From Flavobacterium acetivorans (GTDB lineage Bacteria; Bacteroidota; Bacteroidia; Flavobacteriales; Flavobacteriaceae), in assembly GCF_020911885.1 (NCBI RefSeq), contig NZ_CP087132.1, forward strand, positions 2,604,001 to 2,668,000: a stretch of 64,000 nt of DNA, in the 5' to 3' direction. The notes under the pieces are model-generated. The model was not told the DNA's origin. It saw only the letters and a list, made by a program, of their open reading frames with translations, and ran no database searches. Numbering within the stretch: position 1 is the first letter of the stretch; each line of letters starts with the position of its first letter. This document shows, piece by piece, positions 63,832 to 64,000 of the stretch. Position numbers and translations under genes: made by a program.

Positions 63832-64000
63832 ATGACTCAAAAAGTATTGCTCAATTCAAAAGAAGTCAATATCATTCTACATCGTTTAGCTTGTCAGTTA
63901 ATTGAAAAACATCTCGATTTCTCGGATACAATTTTGGTTGGTATTCAGCCAAGAGGAACTTTCCTGGCGGAACGTCTTAAAGAAATATTGGAAAAAGAAT
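63832..64000 (+). CDS. pyrR: PyrR uracil phosphoribosyltransferase/pyr regulator (5' part)
   Basis: The first 56 residues are present; the gene runs off the window end. LNSKEVNIILHRLACQLIE and ILVGIQPRGTFLAERL fit PyrR, a bifunctional regulator and UPRTase that controls pyrimidine genes in many bacteria. A phosphoribosyltransferase of another type is less likely. Confidence 0.85.
   Translation, partial: MTQKVLLNSKEVNIILHRLACQLIEKHLDFSDTILVGIQPRGTFLAERLKEILEKE

Overview
The window is an AT-rich chromosomal segment of a Bacteroidota bacterium, most likely a Flavobacterium-like member of Flavobacteriaceae. The evidence is two SusC/SusD outer-membrane pairs, promoters of the TTTG-N19/20-TAnnTTTG type, no clear Shine-Dalgarno sites, LytS/LytTR and PAS/CHASE signalling genes typical of the phylum, a GH18/GH20 N-acetylglucosamine locus, and families such as DUF6520 and the YbiT-like ABC-F protein.

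Bases 1-12700 form an accessory block that reads as an integron-type gene-cassette array on the minus strand. Genes are separated by imperfect hairpin sites of at least two families (A and B). Each site is bounded by 7-10 base cores. The core at the start of a cassette is complementary to the core at its end, but differs between cassettes. Cargo includes two small hypothetical proteins, a histidine-kinase-like ATPase/STAS/PIN triad, a DUF6414-like gene broken by an IS3 element, and an Abi/UG-type reverse transcriptase. One site carries an IS91-like transposase with a partner tyrosine recombinase. Another is split by a group II intron exactly at the position used by group IIC-attC introns. No integron integrase is visible. 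A XRE-family regulator with a palindromic operator, a divergent promoter, an 86-nt cruciform and tandem hairpin repeats close this block (12.7-14.5 kb).

Bases 14.6-24.5 kb hold a higher-GC cluster: SusC, SusD, a secreted S9 peptidase, a tiny cysteine-containing DUF6520 secreted protein, a MauE-type redox membrane protein with a large periplasmic domain, and an AraC regulator truncated by an IS21 element (24.5-27.2 kb). From 27.3 to 33.5 kb is a second mobile segment: a DUF4935 PIN protein, a membrane protein, two tyrosine integrases with accessory HTH proteins, and a junction beside tRNA-Tyr (33.83-33.91 kb).

From 34 kb onward the DNA looks like ordinary core chromosome. It has a TlpA-like lipoprotein gene with an in-frame TGA, small conserved proteins, a CHASE-PAS histidine kinase with a response regulator, YchJ, a 2OG oxygenase, Pmp3, a saccharopine-dehydrogenase-like enzyme and a 2H phosphoesterase. 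A chitin/N-acetylglucosamine utilisation locus follows (47.9-62 kb): a sugar permease, LytS/LytTR two-component regulators, SusC/SusD, a NagB-PIG-L fusion, a GH20 hexosaminidase and a GH18 chitinase. The window ends with an ABC-F protein and the start of pyrR. In this locus GH18 and GH20 would release GlcNAc, SusC/D and the permease would import it, and the fusion enzyme would feed it to glycolysis.
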